From Fusobacterium sp. (GTDB lineage Bacteria > Fusobacteriota > Fusobacteriia > Fusobacteriales > Fusobacteriaceae), in contig NZ_JAWDXO010000012.1 in NCBI RefSeq assembly GCF_032477075.1, positions 56,530-120,529 on the forward strand: 64,000 nt of DNA, read 5' to 3'. The translations under genes were made by a program, and so were the position numbers. Below the pieces are notes generated by a model. It was given only the letters and a program-made list of their open reading frames with translations. It was not told the DNA's origin and did not search any database. Shown in pieces: positions 44,246 to 52,927 of this stretch (positions are counted from its first letter, which is position 1; the number at the start of each line of letters is the position of its first letter).

Positions 44246-45589
44246 TTACTCATCAATTTCATCAAATACTGATTTTCCTGTTTCATTCTTTTTAAAGAAT
44301 AGATAGTATATGACCACACCAATAATAGGGATCACTACACCTATCACAGAATTTTTAGGATCTTCATATAAAGTAGCTATCAATACAACAAGTGATAAAA
44401 CTATTGTTATTATTGGCAAGAATGGATATCCTATTACTTTATATGGTCGTGGAAGATTAGGATATTTTTTTCTCAAAACAAATACTGATGAAACTCCCAT
44501 TGTATAGAATATCCAAGCACAAAACGCAACAAGAGCTGTCAGCTGTTCAAAAGTACCAAATAAAATCAATACACTTGAAACCACTGCTGTTGCTATTTGA
44601 GCATTGATAGGTGTTCCTGTTTTAGGATTGATTTTAGCAAACACTGAAAAGAATCTCTTATCTCTAGCCATTGCATAATACTCTCTAGGATATGCCAGTA
44701 TGCATCCGTTACATGAACCAAATATTGCTAAAAGAGCTCCTATTGCCACAAGAAGTCCTCCTGATTTTCCAATTAAATTTGTAGCTGCCAATGCTGCTGG
44801 TGCATCATTAGCTGCAATATCTACAGCAGGAAGTGTCTTTAAAAGAGCAAGATTAAATAGTATATATATTAAAGTCACCCCTATTACTCCTATTGTTACT
44901 GCTTTTGGAAGATCCTTCTTGGGATTTTTCAATTCTTCTGATACTATGTATACAGAACTCCACCCATCAAATGCCCAGAGGGCAGCAACTATTGAAAGAG
45001 CAAAAGCTGTGACTACACTTTTCCCTTCTCCTGGTACCATTGTCATAGGATTATTAACATCTCCCATTACAAGTCCAAGAACTATTATTAATGCAATAGG
45101 TACAAGCTTCGCTACCATAAAAATTCCCTGCACATTTCCACCTTCTTTTATTCCCAGCATATTAATTCCTGAAAGTACGAGTATCATAACAATTGCCATT
45201 ATTTTTATCTGGGTATCTGTAAGTCCTACTATAGTGCTGAAATATGTGGCAAAACCTACTGCCAGAGCACTGATTGAACCTGATTGTGATATAAAGAAAT
45301 CTGTAAGTCCCATTGCAAAACCAGCTGCTGGACTGAATGCTTCTGATATATATGTATATGTTCCTCCTGATTTAGGAATAGATGTTCCTAGTTCAGCATA
45401 ACATAAAGCAGCCATCAAAGACATCAATCCTGCTATCAACCATGCTAAAATAGCAAATCCTGGTGACATTCCTGATCTTTGCAAAACAAAAGTACTGACA
45501 TAAAATATTCCTGAACCTATCATTATTCCACCAACTATTGAAACTGCGTGAAATAATCCCAGTTCTTTTTTCAATCCTTTTTCTTCCAT
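44246..45589 (-). CDS. APC-family amino-acid exchanger/permease
   Basis: A 447-residue, 12-segment permease of the APC superfamily. HAVSIVGGIMIGSGIFYVS near residue 14 is the conserved substrate-binding helix 1 with GSGIF; CYAELGTSIPKSGGTYTYI near residue 63 follows. It resembles the LAT/SteT exchangers. The last gene of an operon with three amidohydrolases and a SARP-like regulator; its start overlaps that regulator by 19 bp, so they are coupled. It probably takes up an amino-acid derivative or exports the amino-acid product. Confidence 0.88.
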   Translation of the reverse strand: MEEKGLKKELGLFHAVSIVGGIMIGSGIFYVSTFVLQRSGMSPGFAILAWLIAGLMSLMAALCYAELGTSIPKSGGTYTYISEAFSPAAGFAMGLTDFFISQSGSISALAVGFATYFSTIVGLTDTQIKIMAIVMILVLSGINMLGIKEGGNVQGIFMVAKLVPIALIIVLGLVMGDVNNPMTMVPGEGKSVVTAFALSIVAALWAFDGWSSVYIVSEELKNPKKDLPKAVTIGVIGVTLIYILFNLALLKTLPAVDIAANDAPAALAATNLIGKSGGLLVAIGALLAIFGSCNGCILAYPREYYAMARDKRFFSVFAKINPKTGTPINAQIATAVVSSVLILFGTFEQLTALVAFCAWIFYTMGVSSVFVLRKKYPNLPRPYKVIGYPFLPIITIVLSLVVLIATLYEDPKNSVIGVVIPIIGVVIYYLFFKKNETGKSVFDEIDE

Positions 45590-46893
45590 AACAATTCCTC
45601 CCCTATCCTGTTTTCTACTGCATTTATAATTTTTTCTGTTTCCCTACTTTTTTTATAAGTTCCTACTATTACTAGCTTTTCATTTTTCACATTTTGAAAA
45701 AGATAATAAAAAAGTTTTCTGCTCCTTTCATCTAATTCAATAAAATTTCTAAAAACAGCTATTATATTCTTTTTATTTGCTGCTTCCTCCAGAAATTTTC
45801 TTATTACATAAAAAATTTTTATTTCACTACTTTCCTCTTTCTTTTCTTGGGAACTGTCCAATTCTGGAAATAATACTGCTAGTTCTTCCTTTGAATTTTT
45901 ATAGTGGTACTCTTTTATAAAAATAATTTTTTCCAGAAGATTATATATTCCCTCTCCTTCTAACATTTGAAAAATTTGATTTCCAGTATGCAGAAATATA
46001 TATTCCCCCTTTTGTTTCTTCAGAAATGTTTCAAGAACCTCTGCCCCCTCTTCAAGAATATAGTTATTAAAAAATTTTATCTCTTTGACCGAAGATTTTT
46101 TTGGCAGAGCCTCCTGAAAAATTTGTTCCCTGTTTTTGGTATTGATAATTTCTTCATAAATTTCTTTCAATTTCTGTGAAGGACTTATATTTAATTCCTT
46201 TCTCAAAATTTCTGCACAGATATTATACTGTTGAACAGCTTTGTATCTTTCATTGTTTTTTAAATAGAGCTCCATTAGTTTCAGATGAGTTTCTTCTGTG
46301 AGATTATTTATTTTTAAAAGTTTTTTTAATAAATTTTCCCCTTTTTCTATCTCTCCCTGTTTTTCATATACTTCCGCAGCCATATAGATCCCATCTTGAA
46401 GAAGTCTTGATATGTGTTCTCTTTCAAACATTATCCATTCATCAAGAACAGCACTTCCTTTTACAAAAAATCCTTCAAAAAATCCCTGTTCGTATAAGTC
46501 AGAAGCTTTCTTCAAAAGAGCTGCATCAGAATTTTTTATTCCATTATCTATATTTTTATAAAACTCTTTTACATCAATCCAAAGTTCAAACTCCTCACTT
46601 ATGAAACACTTTCCCTTTTCTGAAATAATCATAGGATTTAATACTCCATTTTTCTCCAATACCTTTTTTATATTAAAAAGTACCTGTCTGAGGTTTGAAC
46701 TTGATTTTTCTGCTGAAGATTCAGGCCAGAAAATTTCTGCTAGAATGTTTTTAAAAAATTTCTTTTTGCTGTTCATGCACAGATAAAAAATAAGCCCTGC
46801 TCCTTTGCTGCTTATCTCATGAAATATCTCCCTGCCATCTATCTCTATTCTTGGAGTACTTAAAAGATATATATTTATTCTTGTTTTATCCAT
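45571..46893 (-). CDS. SARP-like regulator with degenerate ATPase-like tail
   Basis: A 440-residue protein. Residues about 1-85 form an OmpR-like winged helix of the SARP type (AEIFWPESS, SSSNLRQVLFNIKKVLEKN); residues about 95-255 form a bacterial transcriptional activator domain of helical repeats. The last 180 residues resemble the AAA region of AfsR/MalT-like proteins around Walker B (IIAVFRNFIELDERSRKLF, LVIVGTYK), but no P-loop GxxGxGK(S/T) is visible, so ATP binding is doubtful. SARP regulators are rare outside actinobacteria. It overlaps the amidohydrolase gene before it by 8 bp and the permease after it by 19 bp. Confidence 0.75.
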   Translation of the reverse strand: MDKTRINIYLLSTPRIEIDGREIFHEISSKGAGLIFYLCMNSKKKFFKNILAEIFWPESSAEKSSSNLRQVLFNIKKVLEKNGVLNPMIISEKGKCFISEEFELWIDVKEFYKNIDNGIKNSDAALLKKASDLYEQGFFEGFFVKGSAVLDEWIMFEREHISRLLQDGIYMAAEVYEKQGEIEKGENLLKKLLKINNLTEETHLKLMELYLKNNERYKAVQQYNICAEILRKELNISPSQKLKEIYEEIINTKNREQIFQEALPKKSSVKEIKFFNNYILEEGAEVLETFLKKQKGEYIFLHTGNQIFQMLEGEGIYNLLEKIIFIKEYHYKNSKEELAVLFPELDSSQEKKEESSEIKIFYVIRKFLEEAANKKNIIAVFRNFIELDERSRKLFYYLFQNVKNEKLVIVGTYKKSRETEKIINAVENRIGEELLWKKKD

Positions 46894-48436
46894 ATACTAG
46901 TTCACCATATTTTATAGTTTTTAATATCTTTACATCTTTTATCTGTTCTTTTTTTATAGTTAAAATATCTTTGTCTAAAACAACTAAATCTGCATCAAAA
47001 CCTCTTTCTATTTTTCCCTTTCTATCCTCTTCAAAATTAGCATAGGCAGCATTTACAGTATATAGTTTAATAGCTTCATCTATATTTATTCTATTTTCCT
47101 CTTCAGTATGATTTACAGCACTATAGATTCCATAAATAGGTGAAAGAGGTGTTATATTACTTTCTGATCCCCCTGCTACAACTCCCCCGAATTTGATAAC
47201 CTTTCCAATTGGATTAGCTCTTTTATATCTTTCACCTATATTTTTGATATATTTTCCATTTTTTCCTCCCCATTTGTTATCATAACCTGGTTGCATAGAA
47301 AAAATTATCCCTAATTGTACTGCTCTTTTTATCTGTTCATCATTTGGAAGAACAAAATGCTCCAGTCTATGTCTGTGATTTTTTCTCCCATAACTTTTAA
47401 TCGCATTTTCGTAGGCTTCTAAAGCTTGATCTATAGCTCTTTCTCCTATACAGGAAAGAGCTATCTGCATGTTTTTTTTATGTGCATCTAATACAAATTT
47501 ATTTAATTCTTCCTGGGAAAAATAGAGAATCCCATAATTTTCTGGCTCATTTTCATAAGATTCATAGAGAGCTGCTGTCTTAGAAGAAATAGTTCCATCT
47601 AAATAAAAGTTTCCTCCTATTTTTTCCAAACCAAATTCTACAGCTTTTTCTATATCTGTATTTTGAGCATATATAGATATATCTATTTTATTTTTTTTCT
47701 CATACTTCTGTACTATCTCTATATCCTCATCATCAAAAAAAGCTCCTCCTTCCATGGCATTCAGAGTGGTAACTCCATTTCTTAATGCCTCATTCACTGT
47801 CATCTTCATAGCCTGCTCTTTCATTTTATAATTTATAAAAAGCTTCTGTATTTTTTTTCTGGCAAAACCACTGGCCTCTCCAAAAAGATATCCTGTAGGC
47901 ATTCCTTTCTCATCTTTCACTACTCCATTGAGAGTAGATGGAATTGCCAGTAAATTATAGGCATAAGTATTGACAATAGTAGAATGTATTTCATCTTTGC
48001 TCACAACAATAGGGTGGAGAGAAGAAATTCTGTCTAAATCCCAACGATTTAATCTTTCCTTCTCTTCCCAGTTAAATCCTATACACCATATAAGCTGATT
48101 TTTTTTATATTCCTTCACAGTTTTCTGTAGTTTTTTTAAAAACTCCCCTCTTTTTTTTGTTTCAATTTTTATACAATAATGCCCTATTCCATTTTGTACT
48201 GCATGAACATTGCAGTCATAAAATCCTGGAAGAACTGTTTTTCCTTCTAAATTTATAATATTTACTCCAAAACTTAATTTATCATCCAATAAATTATTCT
48301 TTGAAACCTCTATAATCTTTCCATCTTTAATTCCTATCAAAGAATAAATATCTCCTCTTTCATTCATTGATACAAATTTTCCATTATAAATAATAGTATC
48401 TGGCAACATACCATTTTTATTCTGCTTCAAAAACAA
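46886..48436 (-). CDS. YtcJ-type amidohydrolase paralogue C, metal motif degenerate
   Basis: A 516-residue amidohydrolase of the YtcJ/NfdA (amidohydrolase 3) group. The HxH metal motif, DSHMH in paralogue A, reads D-C-N-V-H here, so the first His is Asn. The later CHAIGD motif reads LSCIGE and the final SDSPV reads SESNI, so three conserved metal or catalytic positions differ. The His in RHRLEH is kept. The listed start is a TTG with AGGAGGG only 4 nt before it; an ATG at 48409 is possible. It overlaps paralogue B by 20 bp. The reaction is unknown, and activity is uncertain. Confidence 0.8.
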   Translation of the reverse strand: MFLKQNKNGMLPDTIIYNGKFVSMNERGDIYSLIGIKDGKIIEVSKNNLLDDKLSFGVNIINLEGKTVLPGFYDCNVHAVQNGIGHYCIKIETKKRGEFLKKLQKTVKEYKKNQLIWCIGFNWEEKERLNRWDLDRISSLHPIVVSKDEIHSTIVNTYAYNLLAIPSTLNGVVKDEKGMPTGYLFGEASGFARKKIQKLFINYKMKEQAMKMTVNEALRNGVTTLNAMEGGAFFDDEDIEIVQKYEKKNKIDISIYAQNTDIEKAVEFGLEKIGGNFYLDGTISSKTAALYESYENEPENYGILYFSQEELNKFVLDAHKKNMQIALSCIGERAIDQALEAYENAIKSYGRKNHRHRLEHFVLPNDEQIKRAVQLGIIFSMQPGYDNKWGGKNGKYIKNIGERYKRANPIGKVIKFGGVVAGGSESNITPLSPIYGIYSAVNHTEEENRINIDEAIKLYTVNAAYANFEEDRKGKIERGFDADLVVLDKDILTIKKEQIKDVKILKTIKYGELVYG

Positions 48437-50054
48437 TTTTCCCTCCTATGATAGTCTTCAATATTTTTATATCTTTAATATGATCAGGTTCTGCTTCATA
48501 TAAATCTTCATCTAAAATAACTATATCTGCATATTTTCCAACCTCTAAACTTCCTTTTTTATTCTCTTCAAATGTTGCATAAGCTGGCCCTGTTGTAAAA
48601 GCTCTTATTCCCTGCTCTACACTTATTTTCTGTTCTGGATTATATCCTCCCTCTGGAAGATAGTTATATGTTTTTCTTGTCACTGCTGCATATATCCCAT
48701 GAAGAGGATTGTATTCTTCAACAGGGCTGTCTGAACCAGCAGCTATTACACAACCTAAATCATAAAATTTTTTAAAATTATATGATTCCTTTCTTCTTTT
48801 TTCTCCTACTCTATCTTCCAACATATCAATATCTGAAGATAAAAATATAAATTCCAGTCCTCCTATAATATTATATTTTACAAAATCTTCTATTATCCCT
48901 TCAGTTGTTATCTGACAATGATCTATTCCAAAACGAAGATCTTTTCCCTTATTTTTCTCTAATATCTCTATATATACATCTAAAATACTTCTCATTGCTC
49001 TGTCACCAATGGCATCTGATACTAATTGAAAACCATTTTCAAAAGCATAGTTATGAAGTTCTCTTAATTCATTTTTTGTAAGATACATCTCTCCTGCATT
49101 ATTTTTTCTATCTTCAGGATTATCTGAATATGGTTCTCTCAATGCTGCTGTTCTTACACCCAGTGAACCATCTATTATAGTTTTAAAAGGACCTATTTTA
49201 AAATATGGGCTTCCATCTCCACTTTTTAATCCCAGTGTCATAAAATCTTTTATCTCTTCTAAAGTAGCCAGATGTAACATAAGATTTACACGAATTGGAA
49301 GTTTATTTTCCCTATCTAATTTAAAATAAACTTTCAATATATCTCTAAATGTTCCTGCTCTCAAAAGTTCAAAGTCATCTGTTTGAACAGAGGTAATTCC
49401 TGAACTTGTATATTTGTTTGAAGCTTTTAAAATAGCTCTTTCTATCTGTTCAGTTGTCAATTTAGGAATTATTTTATATACTATTTCTGTAGCCAGCCCT
49501 GTAAGAATTCCTGTAGCATCTCCATTACAACCTATTTCAATAGTTCCCCCTTCTATTTGAACAGGGTGTTTAAATATCCCAGCCAATTTTAATACTTTTG
49601 TATTTACTACAGAAACTTGAGCACAAGTTCGAGTCAGCACAATATAATATTCTTTAAATTCTTCATCAAAATCCTTTGCTGATGGCATTTTTTTATCTAG
49701 GAATAGATTATCATCCCATCCTCTTCCCTCTATCCATTGTCCTTTCTCAATTTTATTTTCAGTTATATATTTTCTTATCCTTGATTTCATTTCATTTACA
49801 CTTTTACAATCATTGAGATCCACCATTTCCAAACTGTATCCATAACTTAAAAGATGCATATGACTGTCATTAAAACCTGGAAGTATCATTTTTCCTTGGG
49901 CATCTATCAATTTGGTTTTTGAAGTTTTCTCTCTTAAAATCTCTTCATTACTTCCAACAGAATAAATCAATCCATCTTTTATACTTACAGCAGTAAATCT
50001 AGAATTATTGTTGTCCATAGTATAACCTTTACCATTAAAAATAATCATATCCAT
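48417..50054 (-). CDS. YtcJ-type amidohydrolase paralogue B
   Basis: A 545-residue member of the same family, clearly related to its neighbours. The metal motif GFNDSHMH is intact, and GSDSPVEE keeps the late Asp, but the conserved His of the CHAIGD motif is replaced (VSDAIGD). RFGIDHCQI keeps the next His. N-acyl-amino acid or formamide hydrolysis is the family activity; the actual substrate is unknown. Its end supplies part of the ribosome site for paralogue C. It starts 23 bp after paralogue A. Confidence 0.85.
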   Translation of the reverse strand: MDMIIFNGKGYTMDNNNSRFTAVSIKDGLIYSVGSNEEILREKTSKTKLIDAQGKMILPGFNDSHMHLLSYGYSLEMVDLNDCKSVNEMKSRIRKYITENKIEKGQWIEGRGWDDNLFLDKKMPSAKDFDEEFKEYYIVLTRTCAQVSVVNTKVLKLAGIFKHPVQIEGGTIEIGCNGDATGILTGLATEIVYKIIPKLTTEQIERAILKASNKYTSSGITSVQTDDFELLRAGTFRDILKVYFKLDRENKLPIRVNLMLHLATLEEIKDFMTLGLKSGDGSPYFKIGPFKTIIDGSLGVRTAALREPYSDNPEDRKNNAGEMYLTKNELRELHNYAFENGFQLVSDAIGDRAMRSILDVYIEILEKNKGKDLRFGIDHCQITTEGIIEDFVKYNIIGGLEFIFLSSDIDMLEDRVGEKRRKESYNFKKFYDLGCVIAAGSDSPVEEYNPLHGIYAAVTRKTYNYLPEGGYNPEQKISVEQGIRAFTTGPAYATFEENKKGSLEVGKYADIVILDEDLYEAEPDHIKDIKILKTIIGGKIVFEAE

Positions 50055-50077
50055 ATCATATTCCTCTCCTTTTTTAA

Positions 50078-51673
50078 TTATTTTCCATTTACTAATATTT
50101 TTTCAATATTTATTCTGTCTATATTTTCTGCTATATATATATCCTCATTGAGTACAACTATATCAGCATAATATTCTTCTTTTATTTTTCCCATTATATT
50201 TTCCATCCCTATTGAATAAGCAGAACCTGTGGTATATAACTCCAATGCTTCTTTCAATGTAAGTTTTTCAAAAGGTCTCCATCCTCCAAGAGGTTTACCA
50301 TCCTCTGTAGTTCGTTCAACTGCTGCTCTTATTCCAGAAAGTGGTGCAAAATCTTCTACTGGACTATCTGAACTTCCTGATAGAGAGATTCCATTTTTTA
50401 ATAATATCTTCCACGCATAAATATTATCTCTATATTTTTTATCAATTCTTTTTTCTGCTAGTTCATAATCTGATGGTACAAACATTGGCTGAATATCTGC
50501 AATCACTTCTAATTCCTTCATTTTTTTTATCTGCCTGTAAATAGGAAGCTGGCAGTGTACAATTCTTGGTCTTAAATCTATATTATTATATTTTTCTTTT
50601 ATTTTTTCTATAATATTTAAAATTTGATCTATTGCTCTGTCACCAATAGCATGACAGGCTATCTGTATTTTCTTTGAGTAACAGTAGTCACATATTTTAT
50701 AAAGTTCTTCATCACTGAAATTTAATATTCCAGTTTTATCAGGAGCATCAGCATAAGAATGATTTAGAGCTGCTGTCCATCCTCCAAGTGAACCATCTAA
50801 TAAAACCTTTACAGTCTTTATATTAAAATATTCATTCTCTCCAAGTTCTTCTCTTTTTTTCATAAGGAGCTGTAAAGTTGAAAATTCACTTATCTGTAAC
50901 TGCTCAAATATTCTTATAGGAAGTTTTCCTTTGTTATAAAGATTTTGAAAAGCCTGCAATATATTTAATCTGTCTGTATCCTTTGAAAAAAAGTTCATAT
51001 CATCTGTCTGTATTACTGTAAGTCCTTTTGCTGCTATTAGCTTCAAAGTTTTTTTCATTATATTTTCCAGTTCTTCAACAGTATATGAAAGTCTTTTTTC
51101 CAAAAATTCATTGATTACTTCTTCATATATCAATCCATTAGGTTTTCCATTTTTATCTTTACCTATATTTTTATTTTCCAGCTGTATTTTTTTATCACTT
51201 AGAGAAAGTTCCAAGACTTTACTATTCACACTGGCTATATGAATACAGATTCTTTTCAAAAAAATATAATGTTCTGTAGATATTTTATCTAAATCATTTT
51301 TATCTGGCATTCTTTTCTCTTCCAGCTTCTCGTGATTCCAGTTAAATCCCAATACCCAATTTCCAGCAGGGATATTATTTTTTTCAATATGCTCTTTTGT
51401 GAACTTTATTATATCATCAATTGATTCTGCACTTTTGAGATCTACTGCTTCTATAAGATTTATTCCTGTATTCAGCATATGCATGTGACTATCATGAAAT
51501 CCAGGTAACAGACATTTTCCCTCCATATCAATAATTTTTGTTCCTTCTGGTATTTCATTAATATTCATATCTATTTTTTTTATTTTTCCATTTTCTATAT
51601 AGATATTTTCAGCCTGTGGTTTTTCATCATCCATTGTATAAATTACTGCATTTTTCAGTAATTGCTTCTCCAT
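50078..51673 (-). CDS. YtcJ-type amidohydrolase paralogue A
   Basis: A 531-residue YtcJ/NfdA-type amidohydrolase with the full set of conserved positions: GFHDSHMH near residue 60, ACHAIGDRAID, RPRIVHCQL and SSDSPVEDFAP. It is the first gene of the five-gene operon and the best candidate for the active enzyme of the three paralogues. Cytosolic. GGGGA precedes the ATG. It probably hydrolyses an amide or N-formyl/N-acyl derivative. Confidence 0.87.
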   Translation of the reverse strand: MEKQLLKNAVIYTMDDEKPQAENIYIENGKIKKIDMNINEIPEGTKIIDMEGKCLLPGFHDSHMHMLNTGINLIEAVDLKSAESIDDIIKFTKEHIEKNNIPAGNWVLGFNWNHEKLEEKRMPDKNDLDKISTEHYIFLKRICIHIASVNSKVLELSLSDKKIQLENKNIGKDKNGKPNGLIYEEVINEFLEKRLSYTVEELENIMKKTLKLIAAKGLTVIQTDDMNFFSKDTDRLNILQAFQNLYNKGKLPIRIFEQLQISEFSTLQLLMKKREELGENEYFNIKTVKVLLDGSLGGWTAALNHSYADAPDKTGILNFSDEELYKICDYCYSKKIQIACHAIGDRAIDQILNIIEKIKEKYNNIDLRPRIVHCQLPIYRQIKKMKELEVIADIQPMFVPSDYELAEKRIDKKYRDNIYAWKILLKNGISLSGSSDSPVEDFAPLSGIRAAVERTTEDGKPLGGWRPFEKLTLKEALELYTTGSAYSIGMENIMGKIKEEYYADIVVLNEDIYIAENIDRINIEKILVNGK

Positions 51674-51866
51674 ATTTATTTCCCCTCTGTCTTTTTTCTT
51701 TCATTATACAAGTATTTTGTAATTTATTTGTTTTTTTTCTGTTATTAATTTGTCAATATTTATTTTTTTATGAAAAAATAGAAATCCATTTTATAGATTT
51801 CTACTAGTTTATACTTTAATATTTATTTTTAAGTATCAAAAAAGAAATAGATGATTTTTTATTTAT

Positions 51867-52532
51867 CTAAGCTACTTTTAATGAATGAAGTGTTGTCCCT
51901 AAGCGATTATTTATGCTTTTGTTTAAATATCTATTGAAGTTGTAAGCAATATAAAACAGACATATTTCTCTTAAAACACTTTTTTTACTTCGAATTTTTA
52001 ATTTTCATAACTTCAAATCTCCTTTCAAAACTACAAAAGCACCTTCTACCTAAATCTTCTATTTATTCTTAATTGTTTTCCATAATCGCTTGATATATTC
52101 TCTTTTGATTTATTTGATAGAATTCTAAAACTCGCATTGTACTTAATTTTTTTTGTTAGTTTCAAGATTCCAAAAATATTGAACTGTATTATTTTTATTA
52201 GAGTACAGAAACTTTAATTCTAATTCATCTTTTCTGAATAGCTTATTTTCAGAAGAATTATATATTAAATTTTCTACTCTATTTAAATCATTTTTAAATT
52301 TTTTAGTTTTATCCTTTTCAAAATATATTGGTTTTATATATGAAGTATAGCTCATCTTTTCCAAATATTCATAATTTGAAATACTTTCATATTCTGTGTC
52401 AGTTACTATATTTTGAGATGAAATTTTCTCTAAAAATGGAATCAAAATTTTAGAACCAGAAGGGTTTGAAAAAATTCTTAGTATTTTATACCTTTTTTTA
52501 TTAAAAAAAGCTGACAAGAAGGAAAACTTCAA
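51867..52532 (-). pseudogene. IS1182-like transposase remnant
   Basis: Reading the minus strand, an open part (52532-52143, 129 codons) has IVTDTEYESISNYEYLEK and YIKPIYFEKDKTKKFKNDL, then a stop; a further piece reads YNASFRILSNKSKENISSDY and LRINRRF; after a frameshift comes VEGAFVVLKGDLKL, an in-frame stop, and KIRSKKSVLREICLFYIAYN to the end at 51867. Together these match the central and C-terminal parts of IS1182-family DDE transposases. The N-terminal half is missing. Multiple stops and frameshifts show it is dead. Confidence 0.85.
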
Positions 52533-52578
52533 GTTAGCTTTTTTGGTAATTAGACTATTTTAAATTTGCAACAGCCCC
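52500..52578 (-). mobile_element. IS end adjoining the transposase remnant
   Basis: On the minus strand GGGGCTGTTGCA (52578-52567) is followed by TTTAAAATAGTC and then an AGCT-containing hairpin (about 52504-52545). The same layout occurs at 63727 on the plus strand. This is the upstream end of the element whose transposase remnant lies below; the other end was not found. Confidence 0.65.
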
Positions 52579-52687
52579 TTGGCATAGAAAAAATATTTAG
52601 TATATTTTAGTATATAAATAAATTTTAATTAAATAATTTTTATCATAGAAAGTTATGATTTACAGAGAAAACTTCACACTATCAATT

Positions 52688-52927
52688 TTATCTATCTAAA
52701 AGCTCTATTTCCTTATCAATTAATTCTTTTAGTTTTCTCAATTCTTCTTCAGTTAATGTTATACCTTTTCCCATCTTTTTATGTTCTGGATCCCAAGTTC
52801 TAATATCGTATTTAGGCTCTTCAGCATTCCAACTTACACGAGTAAGCTCTTTCTTCCAACCTTTGCTCCCTTCTGAAATAGTACCCAATTCATTTAATAC
52901 TTCAAATTTTAATTCTTTCTTTTCCAT
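52688..52927 (-). CDS. YdbC/PC4-type ssDNA-binding protein
   Basis: A 79-residue protein. LGTISEGSKGWKKELTRVSW, PKYDIRTWDPEHKKMGKGIT and LTEEELRKLKELI match the YdbC family, whose fold is that of the transcription coactivator PC4 and binds single-stranded nucleic acid. The ATG at 52927 has GGAGG upstream, within the last codons of the helicase gene, with a 19-bp overlap, so the two are translationally coupled. It may supply ssDNA binding to the helicase-nuclease, which is inference. Confidence 0.85.
   Translation of the reverse strand: MEKKELKFEVLNELGTISEGSKGWKKELTRVSWNAEEPKYDIRTWDPEHKKMGKGITLTEEELRKLKELIDKEIELLDR

Noticed and set aside
44700..45401. A 233-codon plus-strand frame opposite the APC permease
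   Set aside because: It mirrors the hydrophobic codons of the permease, is Pro/Thr/Ile-rich, and the minus-strand gene is well supported.
52143..52532. A 129-codon frame as an independent hypothetical gene
   Set aside because: Its sequence matches the middle of an IS1182-type transposase and continues downstream in other frames, so it is part of a pseudogene.
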